This document shows positions 1 to 10,970 of a DNA stretch of 64,000 nucleotides, piece after piece (the stretch's first letter is position 1; the number at the start of each line of letters is the position of its first letter). Position numbers and translations under genes: made by a program. The notes beneath the pieces were generated by a model, which saw only the letters and a program-made list of their open reading frames with translations, ran no database searches and was not told where the DNA came from. This stretch comes from Mimachlamys varia. Its lineage: Eukaryota; Mollusca; Bivalvia; Pectinida; Pectinidae. The DNA lies in assembly GCA_947623455.1 (NCBI GenBank), contig OX392535.1:36790688-36854687 (forward strand), in the 5' to 3' direction.

Positions 1-105
1 TTCCTAACGTTGTTCTTGATAATATAATAAATGTATGATAACGAGTTCATCTTATAAGGTGTCTGATATGATATTCTTCAAACAAAAAATGCCCAAATAC
101 CAGCC

Positions 106-332
106 TGGGCCCAGTTGTTCCAAGGGTGATTAGCTTAATCACCGTTTAACAACATGTTTTAAGCTTTAACAATTCTGTCAATATACTTGATAAAATCTTG
201 CAATTTTGCATGTTAAATGACACTATTAGATATCTGGTAACTAAATTCATGGTTTCGTTTTGAAGTTACATGATAATTAAAATTTGCGCTAATCACTGAT
301 TAAGCTAATCACCTTTTGAACAACTGGGCCCA
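106..332. repeat. Foldback MITE, family A copy 1
   Basis: The ends are inverted repeats. The left end reads TGGGCCCAGTTGTTC followed by a GGTGATTAGCTTAATCA-like stretch. The right end reads TGATTAAGCTAATCACC and then GAACAACTGGGCCCA. A second copy with the same ends and a similar interior is at 51171-51408. No ORF is present, so this is a non-autonomous element. No convincing target-site duplication was seen. Confidence 0.75.
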
Positions 333-1639
333 AATGTATAATGCTAAATAAATCTTATGTTGTTATTTTTCTGAATCTACCTACGTCTCTACTCTTCTGT
401 CAAAAAACGATACGAAGTTAGCTTGTATGATATCAAAAAAGTACATGTACACTAAATGAGGAGTTTTATGGTTCTATAATCATAATTGGTTTTCTTAAAG
501 AGGTTTTACGCACCCGATCCTTCTGCTTCTACATTAGTTTAGAAATTTTGGATTCCCACCTTTTAGCTCCTAGAACCACCGAAGAGTCCTAGGAGGACGA
601 AACAGCTGTATGATGCAGTTTAAATCTTTTTTCGGCATACTGTATCTATTTCTTAATTTAAAAGGTCCAGCATAATTGTGTTTTACGTCATCTTCGATCA
701 AACAGAAGACGCTTACCCTTTTGGAACACCTGGTTTGCTAGGCAAGCATTTCTTTTTCCCTTGTTTGTGCTAGTTTAAACAACTTTGTAATTGCATTTAC
801 TAATTTCTTTTCAATTTGTATTTTATTCTTGATTAATTTGCATTTTAATTTTTTATCTTTACGAAAACACCGAATGGAGTCTGGCCATGTTGGTATCAGT
901 AAAATACAGTTATATGTGTGTATTTGATACTTCCGTTCAAGTTGTTTGTTTTCAGATATTTGAAAACAAAAACATAAATACACTAATATTTCGATTAAAT
1001 TCATTTTGCCTTGGAATTATCAGTATATATATGAAAATTGCATTCAGACTTAAAAGAGGTCAAGAAACCATGTGTTGGGACGATATGACCTGACATTTTA
1101 GAATGGCGATATCATTTTAAAAAAATGCAACTTGATTCTATTTGTAGATTTGTAAGATATTTGAGGTATTCATAAAACCGCAAAATGAATCTAACATGGC
1201 ACTCTCCGTATATATGTGGTATATCTCAAATGTCATCACATAGCATAGTGTTTATAATTCGTGGTAATAGCATGTGACCTACAAAACCTTGCCTCTATTG
1301 CCCCTGTGAGATTCACAAAAAATCGTGACAATTGTTTAATAAGCATTGGCAGATACATTGTACAACCTTAAAGCTTGTTAGTGATTCAGTTCGTGACAGC
1401 AGATATACATATATATACTACATGTACGTATATATACGTCACTTTAGTAACAGTAAATATCGTGATATACACGCACGTTATCGAACAATGGAATCACATG
1501 TAACTGAAAATAAAGTTAATAGTATATCTTGACAATATTAATCTAATTTTTCGATGTTTATGTTTATTATACAATGTATTTATGTATATTAGAAGCTGTA
1601 CAAAAAAAATTAAACGATTTATGTTAACCTCTATTATTT
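333..1639. other. Intergenic, dispersed repeat fragments only
   Basis: No gene is supported. About 495-545 shares a block (ACGCACC...CTGCTTCTACATTAGTTTAG) with 54778-54825. About 580-601 shares GAGTCCTAGGAGGACGAA with the last bases of the window. About 690-733 is a fragment of the family seen at 26280-26565 (AGAAGACGCTTAC, GGAACACCTGGT). The short ORFs here have no recognisable domains. Confidence 0.6.
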
Positions 1640-1644
1640 ATCCT

Positions 1645-1795
1645 TGTTGGCCCGGATCATAGCGCCCATCTAGTATCAGGGGGAAAATATTGTCGGGAAG
1701 TTGAAATGACTCCAAACTTTTTCTTATCAGATCGGGGAATCGAACCCGGTGGCCTTGGTGAAAGGAAATACACTATCTACTGCGTCAACCTGCCA
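1645..1795 (-). repeat. tRNA-derived SINE fragment
   Basis: On the minus strand a tRNA-like head is visible. It has an A-box-like GACGCAGTAGATAG near 1770-1785 and a good B box, GGGTTCGATTCCCC, near 1733-1748. The cloverleaf is degenerate and no CCA-ready acceptor stem is seen, so this is a SINE head rather than a working tRNA gene. The head resembles the plus-strand element at 49958-50080. Confidence 0.6.
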
Positions 1796-2132
1796 CAAAA
1801 TTGCCAAAGTGTTTATAATAGTTTTACAGTCTTCCACTAATCACATGGTTATTCCATTTTGCTCAATCTGAGCGCGAGTGCCATATTTCAAATTACATGT
1901 GCTGAATTTGAGTTATCTCCCCATAATCGATTGAAAAAGGAAATTATTCCATAAGTTATACAGAATTGTTATTCACCAAGTCACACATCTTGTTTTTTTT
2001 CAATGTTTATTGATAAAAATCCAATTATCAACAACAATAATAATAATAACAATAATAAACAACGTGAAGAAAATATCGCGAAATACGTTTTAGGGGCTTG
2101 CCTCCAGTTTGCCTTTCAAGGGTTTGTATCTT

Positions 2133-2457
2133 TGCATCCTCGATATCCATGGGTTACGCTCACCTACGCTCTCTACATCCCTAGAATATGTCATACTTTG
2201 TATGCGTTGGTGCCACTTTGTTGATGAGGCAACGAGACCAGTTCGACCCTTTGGTGTACATCAAAAGAATCTCGAGGTCATGGTAAAACATTGACCAGCT
2301 TTAAAGTCGGTTGCGGCTCCTTTCTAATCTTCAAAAGACAGGTATGTTCAGCGATTGGTCAATTTTTTGTTTTACCTGAGCGTGCCTTCAGTTTTACCAC
2401 GACATATTCCAGTGTTGTAGAGAGCGTAAGTGAGCGTAACCCCTGGATATCGATGAT
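2133..2457. repeat. Foldback MITE, family B copy 1
   Basis: The left terminus is CATCCTCGATATCCATGGG and the right terminus is its inverted partner, CCCCTGGATATCGATGATG. Inner inverted blocks are GCTCTCTACA...GAATATGTCAT against ATGACATATTCCAG-type sequence and GTAGAGAGCG. Related copies are at 3611, 6811 and 26677. Interior ORFs are short and without a domain. Confidence 0.75.
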
Positions 2458-2804
2458 GGGTTCCTTGTAACAGCAATATCAATTGTGGGACTTGTCTATA
2501 GGAATTGGTTATCACTGAAATAGTTTTCAAGTACATTTAACCTGGATGGATCCCAGTCTTATTACCATGACAACGATCTTACTAACAGTTCCTACCGATA
2601 CACAATCGTATATAAAGAGAATAAACAATAACAATACTGAAAAAACTCATTATATAAGTCAAATTCTTCTTTTTTATTTTCTATCGGGGGATATGTAAAT
2701 GCAGAAAAGAATCGTAAAAAAGGCGCTCAATAAGATGTGCGCCGATCTTTATAATTTCTGATGTGCTTGCTGATGTATAAATAAATCAACTGAAGAAAGC
2801 TGAT

Positions 2805-2966
2805 ATGACTTGGTTCCCTCGATGCTGCCAGCATGATAAATTTGCATGTTATAAATGTCAGGCTGGTTTTATTGGTAATTGGGCGAAATGTGTCAAAAGG
2901 AAAAGACAGAGTGTTGTTCTAAAATGTGTTATAACCAATCAAGGTCGAACCCGTTCGTGTAAATAA
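2805..2966 (+). CDS. Small cysteine-rich ORF, unassigned
   Basis: An ATG-started 53-codon ORF has seven cysteines, including a CC pair at residues 7-8, a CYKC at 15-18 and single cysteines at 29, 40 and 52. The segment CQAGFIG resembles the C-x-x-GF-x-G pattern of EGF-like modules, but one full six-cysteine module cannot be laid out. There is no signal peptide, and no splice acceptor immediately upstream. It lies between two MITE copies. It could be a chance ORF or a decayed exon. The function is unknown. Confidence 0.15.
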   Translation: MTWFPRCCQHDKFACYKCQAGFIGNWAKCVKRKRQSVVLKCVITNQGRTRSCK

Positions 2967-3601
2967 TCCAAAGGTCAAGGTCATTTCAGTATTGGGAGAA
3001 AGAGTTTAGAGACATAAATCATTATGTTAATGTTATTCTTTTGACAGCAACAATGAACGATTGTGTAAAATAGCATTGCATATTATACACCGTTTTCAAG
3101 TAATGCGAACCGCATGATGGGCATGTCGCCATATTAGAATATACGTCGATCAACGTCATACATAGATTAGACTGGTGTCGAGTAATGGCCCTTTGGTTTT
3201 GAGATGTATTCAGAAATTTTAACAAAAAATCCTACTACATGGCTTCGATAAATCGATGATCAATAAAACGCTTTTTGAAAAAGGTCCAAAACGAAATATG
3301 TTTTTCGTGTCTCTCGGCTTTACTTATGACAAGGAGCCCAGTTCGATGTCCCTGCTGCGGTTTAACCGGTCATGTTTATCGCAAGCGCCTTAATGACCTT
3401 GGCACCGGAGTCGTTCGTTTCGAAATCAATAATGTTCTCGTGATTTTCCCGGATGTATGGCTTGATTTACACGTAAATGTGAATAATCGTACCGATTACA
3501 CAGTAGGTAACATATTAATGGTTGAGAGTGCCATGATTGTTTTGAGTCAACAGTGTCAGTTTCGATGAATATGCGTGATAAATGAAGCAGTCTAAGCCCT
3601 G
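2967..3601. other. Intergenic, nothing recognised
   Basis: The stretch is AT-rich. A 97-residue plus-strand ORF at 3275-3568 has two CxxC-like pairs, but no known fold is recognised and its 3' part abuts the MITE at 3611. No splice or promoter evidence was found. Confidence 0.4.
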
Positions 3602-3954
3602 TAGAGTATACCATCCTCGATATCCAGGGGTTACGATCCTTCGCTCTCTCCATCCCTGAAATATGCCATGAAAAACTAAAGGCACGGGCTAGTAAAAAAA
3701 CTGACCAATCGCTTAGCTGATGCCTGTCCTTTGAAGAATACAAAGGAGCCGCAACCGACTTCAAAGCCTGTAATTTTTTACCGTTATGTAGCATAAAGAT
3801 TCTTGTGATGAAGATAAAAGGGTCGAACCAGTCTTCTTGTCTCATCTATAAGGTGGCGCACACGTACGGAGTCTTCAGTTTTGCAATGACATATTCCAGG
3901 AGTGGGGAGAGCGAACGTGATCGTAACCCCTGGATATCGAGGATGTAGAGTACA
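3602..3954. repeat. Foldback MITE, family B copy 2, with 9-bp flanking repeat
   Basis: This is the best preserved copy. The termini CCATCCTCGATATCCAGGGG and CCCCTGGATATCGAGGATG are near-perfect inverted repeats, spanning about 3611-3945. It is flanked by TAGAGTATA (3602-3610) and TAGAGTACA (3946-3954), a 9-bp candidate target-site duplication with one mismatch. Nine-bp duplications are typical of Mutator-like elements, so a MULE-type origin is inferred. The antisense 139-residue ORF crossing it is a by-product of the repeat. Confidence 0.8.
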
Positions 3955-4540
3955 CATGCACTAAGCCTTGTAGAATATTTGAATATACACAATATTTTGA
4001 TTAAAACCACGAACGTATGTACTAAATAATAATTGGCTCTTTTCGTAGGGATTTAATATTTGCGGTCATCAAAGATAGTGCGTAATTAATTACCCTATAA
4101 ATATTAATTGAATATCTTTTGAGATTATTAAAATAACAGTAAACTCTTGATGTTATATCCCATTATATCAAAATGTTGTCCTTATTGACCTATGTATTGC
4201 AATTTATTCCATTTTTACCAGTGAAATATCGAGAATTGTTCTTTCTATAAAATACATATTTTTCACTAGTGAAAAATTAAAAAATATCACTTTCCCTGAT
4301 TTGACAAATCAAAACACAGCTTACAAACTAGCTTTGGAAGAACTTCAAGCTACCCTTCTGTTAAAAGCCTGGTCAGCTTAATGATACGAAAGCCTCATTT
4401 TACTGATGGAACCCCATCAGGGCAATATTTTTAAGCCGGCGATTCCCAATGCTCATCACCCTCCCAATGCCTGTACGAAGAGAGATGAAAGTTACAAAAT
4501 TGACCCACTCACCTGGACTTTTGTTCGCTCCATATCTATA
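3955..4540. other. Intergenic, nothing recognised
   Basis: AT-rich sequence without a convincing exon, RNA gene or repeat structure. Confidence 0.4.
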
Positions 4541-4990
4541 GGACTCACACAACTAAATAATTTACGATATGTTATAACTAAGCTTTTGAGCTAATAACTT
4601 TAATATTTGAAGTTCAACACTTGTGACAACTGCCTTGATTCACAGATACATACATGACAAAGGCTTCAAGGGGCATTTTATGGGTATTTTACTGGCATTT
4701 TAGTTCGCTACAGGCGTCTGCTTCGGACAACCGGAAATTTACATGTCAAACCATTGAAATGGGACGGGAACACCCTCTGACTTTTGACTCCATATCAATC
4801 CGCCATCACATATCAAAATTTACCAAAAGTATACATTTTTGTAAAGTTAAATATCTATTGATCTCATTCAATGCAGAATGTGTCAACAATTACCTATATA
4901 GATTACTCAGAATCACTGTACTTAGCCGGAACAAATTTTCAGTTCGGGCTACAAATTTCCCTAGTCACCGAACGCTGGTGATAAATTGAC
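4541..4990 (+). mobile_element. TTAA-family-2 element, copy with decayed end
   Basis: This copy aligns by eye along about 450 bp with the inverted element at 37186-37652. Shared blocks include GGACTCACACAACTAAAT at the left end, CTAATAACTTTAATATTTGA, CTACAGGCGTCTGCT and GAACACC..CTGACTTTTGA. The left TTAA is not kept (CTATA precedes GGACTC) and the right end differs after about 4955. The 111-residue ORF at 4654-4989 falls entirely inside the repeat and is not taken as a gene. Confidence 0.7.
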
Positions 4991-5620
4991 AATTCTTTTT
5001 TATCGTGCATTGTACACATATATATCACTCACTACTGTTTCAGAACGAATTTTATAACCTCTATTTAAATTCGGAATCTATTATACAGTGCTTCTGTAAA
5101 TCTGTATCAAGTAACTCAACGGTCCGCCGTTCTACAATTGTACTACCAAAAAGTGAAACATGATTACAGGTTTGATAAATCACTTCTAAAAAAAAACATT
5201 AATTGGTGAACTGGGGAAATAAGACTTGTTCAGCGACAGTGTCATTAAGCTTAATTACAGTTTCAGAAAAATTTTCATAATTGATTTCAAATTTCAGAAG
5301 ATGTTGATTTAAGTTAAGTATTCTTATTAAAAAATGGCTATATGCTCATAAAGATATGTTCCATATCAAGAGTAATTTCGGTGAGAAAAAGCTATTTACC
5401 GATATTTGAAATTTGAGACCTGCTTCCTAAGTGTCATCCTCCATATACATATTATATACCTCCGGAACACCTCTCCTCGATTACAGTTCCTCATTGCAGA
5501 CGACAGAATCGATCGAGGAATTCCGAATGTCTTAATCAAAGTGTTGCTGTAACTAATTCGACTGTTTTATTTATAAAACGCTGACCAATTGCTGTTACTT
5601 ATGCATCGACGATTACCGAG
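4991..5620. other. Intergenic, nothing recognised
   Basis: AT-rich sequence without recognisable coding or RNA features. Confidence 0.4.
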
Positions 5621-5690
5621 AAGTTGGTTCCTAGTTCCTAGTTCCTAGTTCCGTTTTGGTTAAAGGGAACTAGGAACTAGGAACCAACTT
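5621..5690. repeat. Perfect 25-bp inverted repeat built of TTCCTAG units
   Basis: Arm 5621-5645 (AAGTTGGTTCCTAGTTCC...) and arm 5666-5690 are exact reverse complements around a 20-nt loop. Each arm is itself made of CTAGTTC iterations, so the hairpin could have grown by slippage. Confidence 0.85.
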
Positions 5691-5829
5691 CATGCTCCCA
5701 GAAGTTATCCCAAACTGCAAAAGCCGTTAAGCTGGCGCGCGGCTATTTTTGATTCGCAGGTGTGTTTTCTGACGCTGTTGAGATTTTTTATCAATCACAT
5801 GTATATAAGGATTTAAAGTATTTTTTTTA

Positions 5830-6382
5830 ACTTTCATAGTGCTATGAAAGGTCTGCTGTAACATATCGAATGACCCGCTAAGGCTTTATGCTAAATATGG
5901 ATGTAACAGCTGACCTGTCATAGCGCTATCAATCCATATATTTACTTTACTCCACATTTTTACTATAGAACAATTGCTTAACTTCATTAAATCTTTTCCA
6001 ATTAATAGTTAAGTATCTGCGTTTGTATATGTGTTGTCATTTAAACGACATTGGCGGGACAGCCCAGCTTGAATAAAATTGGCGCCAATGATAATAATTA
6101 GTCGTTTGAGCGTTTGACGCAGGCGCATTCTCCATATTATTCGAAGCGGCGCGACAAGACTCTCATTTAACAAGCTTTATCTATGACGTCATAATTAAAC
6201 CACGTGTTACGTCTCGAGAACCATTGCTTTCATACTTTTATAAAAGGCATTTTTGCTGGTAATCATCATATAGTGGGTCACAGCGAAAATGTAAATATAT
6301 AGGGATTGAAAGTCATACTTTTAACTTTCATAGTGCTATGAAAGGTCAGCCGTTACATCCATATTGAATGAAGCCCGCTATC
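5830..6382. repeat. Dispersed element, family C copy 1 (with CRE and E-box)
   Basis: The core at about 5928-6297 matches 35460-35815. Shared blocks include TTTTTACTATAGAA, GCGTTTGTATATGTGT, AAAATTGGCGCCAA, GAGCGTTTGACGCAGG and ATGACGTCATAA. The core is bracketed by two direct copies of CTTTCATAGTGCTATGAAAG (from about 5836 and 6327), itself a palindrome. No transposase ORF is present. Confidence 0.65.
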
Positions 6383-6810
6383 CTTTTTTTATTTAATTTT
6401 TAGTTTTCTTAAGTCAACGTTAGTAAAAACAAATGAATCTCAAAGTAGCAATGAATATATTTCAGGTATTCTTTGTTTTGTTATTGACTTGCCCACCTTT
6501 CAGTTACTGGACTTTGTACGTACTGTATCTAAAATTAAGAGGGACGTTTTATTTTTATATGGCGCCGTTATAGATTTCTCAGGAGAATCTCAAATTGACA
6601 ACTTCATTGTTTATCTTACACTCATATCGTCTCTATGTACCGAAACATAGAAGCTTTATGGCCCTTATCTTAAATTCCGAACATATCATACTTACAACTT
6701 TATCTATCTATGTACTCTACAGTCTGTACTCTGTAGAAAACGAAGTAGCAAAGTTTGACATTGATATCAAGTTACATGGACGTAGAGGATCATAAAAGTG
6801 GGAACTGAGG
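6383..6810. other. Intergenic, nothing recognised
   Basis: A 66-residue ORF at 6595-6795 is hydrophobic but shows no start context, domain or splice evidence. No other structure was noted. Confidence 0.4.
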
Positions 6811-7095
6811 CATCCAACCTCGATATCCAGGGGTTGTGTCACCTTCGCTCTCTACACCCTTTGGAATATGTCATGGAAAAACTGGAGGTTCGAATGGTTA
6901 AAACAAACCTGACCAATCGCTAGGTTGATGCCTGCCTTTTGATGATTACAAAGGAGCCGCAATCGACTTCAAAGCTTGTCAATATTTACCGTTATGTGAC
7001 CGAAATATTATTTTGATTAACATCAAAGAGTCGAACCAATCTTCTTGCCTCATCAACAATGTGGTGCACAAGGGCCTTCAGTATTACCAAGACGT
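6811..7095. repeat. Foldback MITE, family B copy 3, truncated
   Basis: The left terminus (CCTCGATATCCAGGGGTT) and the interior (TGACCAATCGCTAGGTTGATGCCTG, AAAGGAGCCGCAATCGACTT as two separate blocks) match the copy at 3611-3945. Similarity is lost near 7095, so the right terminus is missing. Confidence 0.7.
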
Positions 7096-7394
7096 ATGTA
7101 TGTAAACACTTGTGAAACATCGAAGACTTGACATTTTCTAGACTTCGAGGTTCCAAAATAGCAGAAAATGTCAAACAACCTATAATAAACGTGAAATAGA
7201 AGCATCGCAACACTAGAAGGAATATGATTTAGGACTTCTGGTCTCGTTACATGTACATACATACTGGCGATGCAGGTTGCAGTACAAAATTTAGGTGTAC
7301 ACATATATATACAATGTACAAGGCACTGGATGGAATAGCTCTCCAGTATCTGTGGCCTACAGAAACCAGTGCAGTTGAAGGGTTTCGGCCATGG

Positions 7395-7762
7395 AATAAT
7401 AATAATACTAATTTAATGCAATAACAGGTTGTTATTTACCGCTTTATCACGACCTTAAAAGCTGTCTCAAAGCTGTTCACAAATTATTATCCGTAGTTAT
7501 AGGGCCTTAGCAACAAGCCAATACCGTTCACAACACCCTGGGGAGCATACAACCGGTGCTGCCAATTCGGCGCTCACAGCTAGCATTCTACAATTTTAGT
7601 ACTGTCCAACTACGTACCCATTTACAGTTGTGTAGACTGGAACAAGCAGAGTAAAGTATCTTGCTCAAGGATACAACACAAGTGCCGTTACCGGGATTGA
7701 ACTTGCAACCCTTTGATCACGAGCCCGGCGTCCTACCACTAGACCATCGTGAATGGCTTACG
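7395..7762 (-). repeat. tRNA-derived SINE
   Basis: On the minus strand the head carries GGTCTAGTGGTAGGACGC (A box) and GTTGCAAGTTCAATCCCGG (B box) at about 7685-7755. This is followed by a body with TCCTTGAGCAAGATACTTTA and CTGTAAATGGGTAC, blocks typical of the conserved central domain of metazoan tRNA-derived SINEs. The 3' tail is ATT-rich (ATTATTATTATTCC near 7395). It is too degenerate for a functional tRNA. Confidence 0.75.
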
Positions 7763-8202
7763 ATCTGCTACCAGGAATTCAAAACCCTTGTCAAATTCAA
7801 GAAGGATGTACTCGTAAATTCAAGTTCTGAGACCAGCTAGATGTCATGTATCCAACATCTTTTACATATCGATCTTGATATGCATATTGAAATTATCATG
7901 ATCTTTATGTACAAAGCTTATTTGTTTGTTTTTATCTACTTTATCTTTAATTAACTGTCAATGTAAAAAAATATATATTACCTTTGAAACGTGGTAAAAG
8001 GGAATGTATCGTCCACCTGGATATTTGTGCAATCATTCGAACTATTCTCAATAACAGCTATTACCATGAATTATTTGGCCACAGAATGTCCCAGACTTCA
8101 CTAAGCTTGTTGCTCAAAATCGGGCCGAAAAAAAACTAAATAAAGTACAATAATTATATCAAAATGTACATATAATTATAAACATTTTAGCAAATATTGT
8201 TT
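7763..8202. other. Intergenic leading into a hairpin family
   Basis: No gene seen. From about 8110 the sequence (AACTAAATAAAGT..., AGCAAATATTGTT) resembles the flank of related hairpin fragments near 55810 and 56590. Confidence 0.4.
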
Positions 8203-8305
8203 CAGTCCTATAACACACATTGCTATTACTGATAAACTTACATAAAGCCCTATCGGGCTTTATTTAGTTTGTCATCAATATATAGCAATGTGTGTTATAG
8301 GACTG
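8203..8305. repeat. Palindromic element, family D copy 1
   Basis: Arms of 24 bp (8203-8226 and 8282-8305, CAGTCCTATAACACACATTG...) are exact reverse complements. A nested small palindrome, AAAGCCCTATCGGGCTTT, lies in the loop. Copy 2 is at 63107-63190, and partial relatives are near 55810-55845 and 56665-56695. Confidence 0.8.
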
Positions 8306-8339
8306 TAACAACATTTTCGAAAACATTCATTGCTTAAAT

Positions 8340-10970
8340 GGTGGTCACCCTCTTTAGCATGGAGTCACACTCTACAACGGGAGGGTCGCACTGTATAATT
8401 GGATGTCACACTCTACAATTACAATGTTAAACTCTTCACCGGGAAGGTCACACTCTAAAAGGGGGGGGGGTCACCCTCTTTAACAGGGCTGTCGCACTCA
8501 ACAGCGGGAGAGTCACACTCTATAATGGTGGTCACAATATTTAACGGGGGTGTCCACTCAACAGCGGGAGAGTCACACTCTATAATGGTGGTCACAATAT
8601 TTAACGGAGGTGTCCAATCAACAACGGGAGAGTCACACTCTATAATGGTGGTCACAATATTTAACGGAGGTGTCCAATCAACAACGGGAGAGTCACACTC
8701 TATAATGGTGGTCACAATATTTGACGGAGGTGTCGCACTCAACAGCGGGAGAGTCACACTCTATAATGGGGGTCACAATATTTAACGGAGGTGTCCACTC
8801 TACAACGGGAGAGTCACACTCTATAATGGTGGTCACAATATTTAACGGAGGTGTCCACTCTACAACGGGAGAGTCACACTCTATAATGGGGGTCACAATA
8901 TTTGACGGGGTTGTCACACTCAACAACGGGAGAGTCACACTCTATAATGGTGGTCACAATATTTAACGGAGGTGTCCACTCTACAACGGGAGAGTCACAC
9001 TCTATAATGGTGGTCACAATATTTAACGGAGGTGTCCAATCAACAACGGGAGAGTCACACTCTATAATGGTGGTCACAATATTTAACGGAGGTGTCCACT
9101 CAACAACGGGAGAGTCACACTCTATAATGGTCGTCACAATATTTAACGGGGGTGTCCACTCTACAACGGGAGAGTCACACTCTATAATGGGGGTCACAAT
9201 ATTTAACGGAGGTGTCCAATCAACAACGGGAGAGTCACACTCTATAATGGTGGTCACAATATTTAACGGGGGTGTCCACTCTACAACGGGAGGAAAACAC
9301 TCCAAACTCTTAAGCGGGGGTGTCACAATCTAGAACTGGAGGGTCACACTTTATAATGGCGTTCTCACTCTTTAACGGGGAGTCACACCCAACAACGGAA
9401 GCGTCACACTTTACAATGTTGGTCACACACTTTAACAAATGTGTCACATACTAAAACTCGAAGGTCACACTAAAAATCAGGAGCGTCACACTCTATGAAG
9501 GGCGGTCACACTATTTGACGGGGTTGTCACACTCTACTGGGGGGTCACTCTCTGGTATCAAATACTAAAACTCTAAGGTCACATGCTAGAACTGGAGGGT
9601 CACACTCAATAATGGTAGTCAAACTCTTTATCGGGGAGTCACAATCAACAAAGAGATGGTCACACTCTTTAACGGGGGTCACACACTTTAACGGGGTGTC
9701 ACACTCTACAATGGGCGGATCACACTCTATAACGGTGGTGATACCTACTTAAACTCGAAGGTCACATGCTAGAACAGGAGGGTCACACTCTATAATTGAG
9801 GTCACACTATATAATTGGGGTCATAATCTTTAACCCCGGTTGTCACACTCTCTATAGGGAAGGTCACACACTATAATTGGGGTCACACTCTACAATGGAA
9901 GGATCACACTCTACCACAGGAGGGCCACACTCTTCCACGGGAGGGTAACACTCTACCACGGGAGGGTAACACTCAACAATGGGAGGGTCACACTCTGAAA
10001 CGGTGGTGTCACATACTAAAATTCGAAGGTCACACTAAAAATACACCGGGAGGGTCACACTTTATGAAGGGCGGCCACATTCTTTAGTATGGGTGTCACA
10101 CTATCCAACGGGAGGGTCACATTTTATAATGTGGTCACACTCTTAAACGGGGTTGTAACACTTTTCAACGGGAGGGTAACACTCTATAACAGAAGGGTCG
10201 AACTCTACAACGGAAGAGTCACTCTCAACAACGTGAGGGTCACACTCTACAATGGGGGTTACACTCTAAAACGGGACGGTCAAACTCAATAACTGAAGGG
10301 TCACACTCTACAATGGGGGTCACACTCTACAACGGGTCGGTCAAACTCAATAACTGAAGGGTCACACTCTACAATGGGGGTTACACTCTACAAATGGACG
10401 GTCAAACTCAATAACTGAAGGGTCACACTCTACAAAGGGGGTCACACTCTACAACGGGACGGTCAAACTCAATAACTGAAGGGTCATACTCTACAATGGG
10501 GGTCACACTCTAAAACGAGACGGTCAAACTCAATAACTGAAGGGTCACACTCTACAATGGGGGTCACACTCTACAACGGGACGGTCAAACTCAATAACTG
10601 AAGGGTCACACTCTACAATGGGGGTCACACTCTACAACGGGACGGTCAAACTCAATAACTGAAGGGTCACACTCTACAATGGGGGTCACACTCTACAACG
10701 GGACGGTCAAACTCAATAACTGAAGGGTCACACTTTACAATGGGGGTCACACTCTACAACGGGACGGTCAAACTCAATAACTGAAGGGTCATACTCTACA
10801 ACGCGAGGGTCACTCTTTATAATGGGGGTCACACTCTATAACGATACTATCACATGCTAAAACTGTGGGGCATAGTCTTCACTGGGAGTGTCACGCTATA
10901 TATTGGGGTCACATTCTTTAACGGGGGTGTCACGCTCTGTAACGGGAGGGTCAAACTCTTTAAACGAACT
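8340..10970. repeat. Complex minisatellite with 60-bp and 61-bp higher-order units
   Basis: The whole stretch is built of about 20-bp submonomers of the form GGTCACACTCTACAACGGGA. In 8460-9300 three submonomers have become a homogeneous 60-bp unit, with about 14 copies in step every 60 bases. In 10229-10800 a different triplet, ending CAAACTCAATAACTGAAG, forms a 61-bp unit (landmarks at 10291, 10352, 10413), about nine copies. Between and around them the submonomers are degenerate. Long ORFs on both strands here (up to 150 residues of a STTGESHSIMVVTIFNGGVH type) are products of the period and are not called as genes. Confidence 0.95.

Noticed and set aside
3275..3568. 97-residue ORF with two cysteine pairs, possible zinc ribbon
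   Set aside because: The pairs (CFSC and CPCC) are not in a recognised zinc-ribbon arrangement, and there is no splice or start evidence.
3426..3845. 139-residue minus-strand ORF
   Set aside because: It lies mostly within the foldback MITE at 3611-3945 and has no domain.
4654..4989. 111-residue plus-strand ORF
   Set aside because: It lies inside the TTAA-family-2 repeat. The related copy at 37186 does not keep the frame as a gene would, and no domain is visible.
8455..9333. ORFs of 81-150 residues on both strands
   Set aside because: They are generated by the 60-bp period, which is divisible by three. Both strands are open and the peptides are pure repeat.
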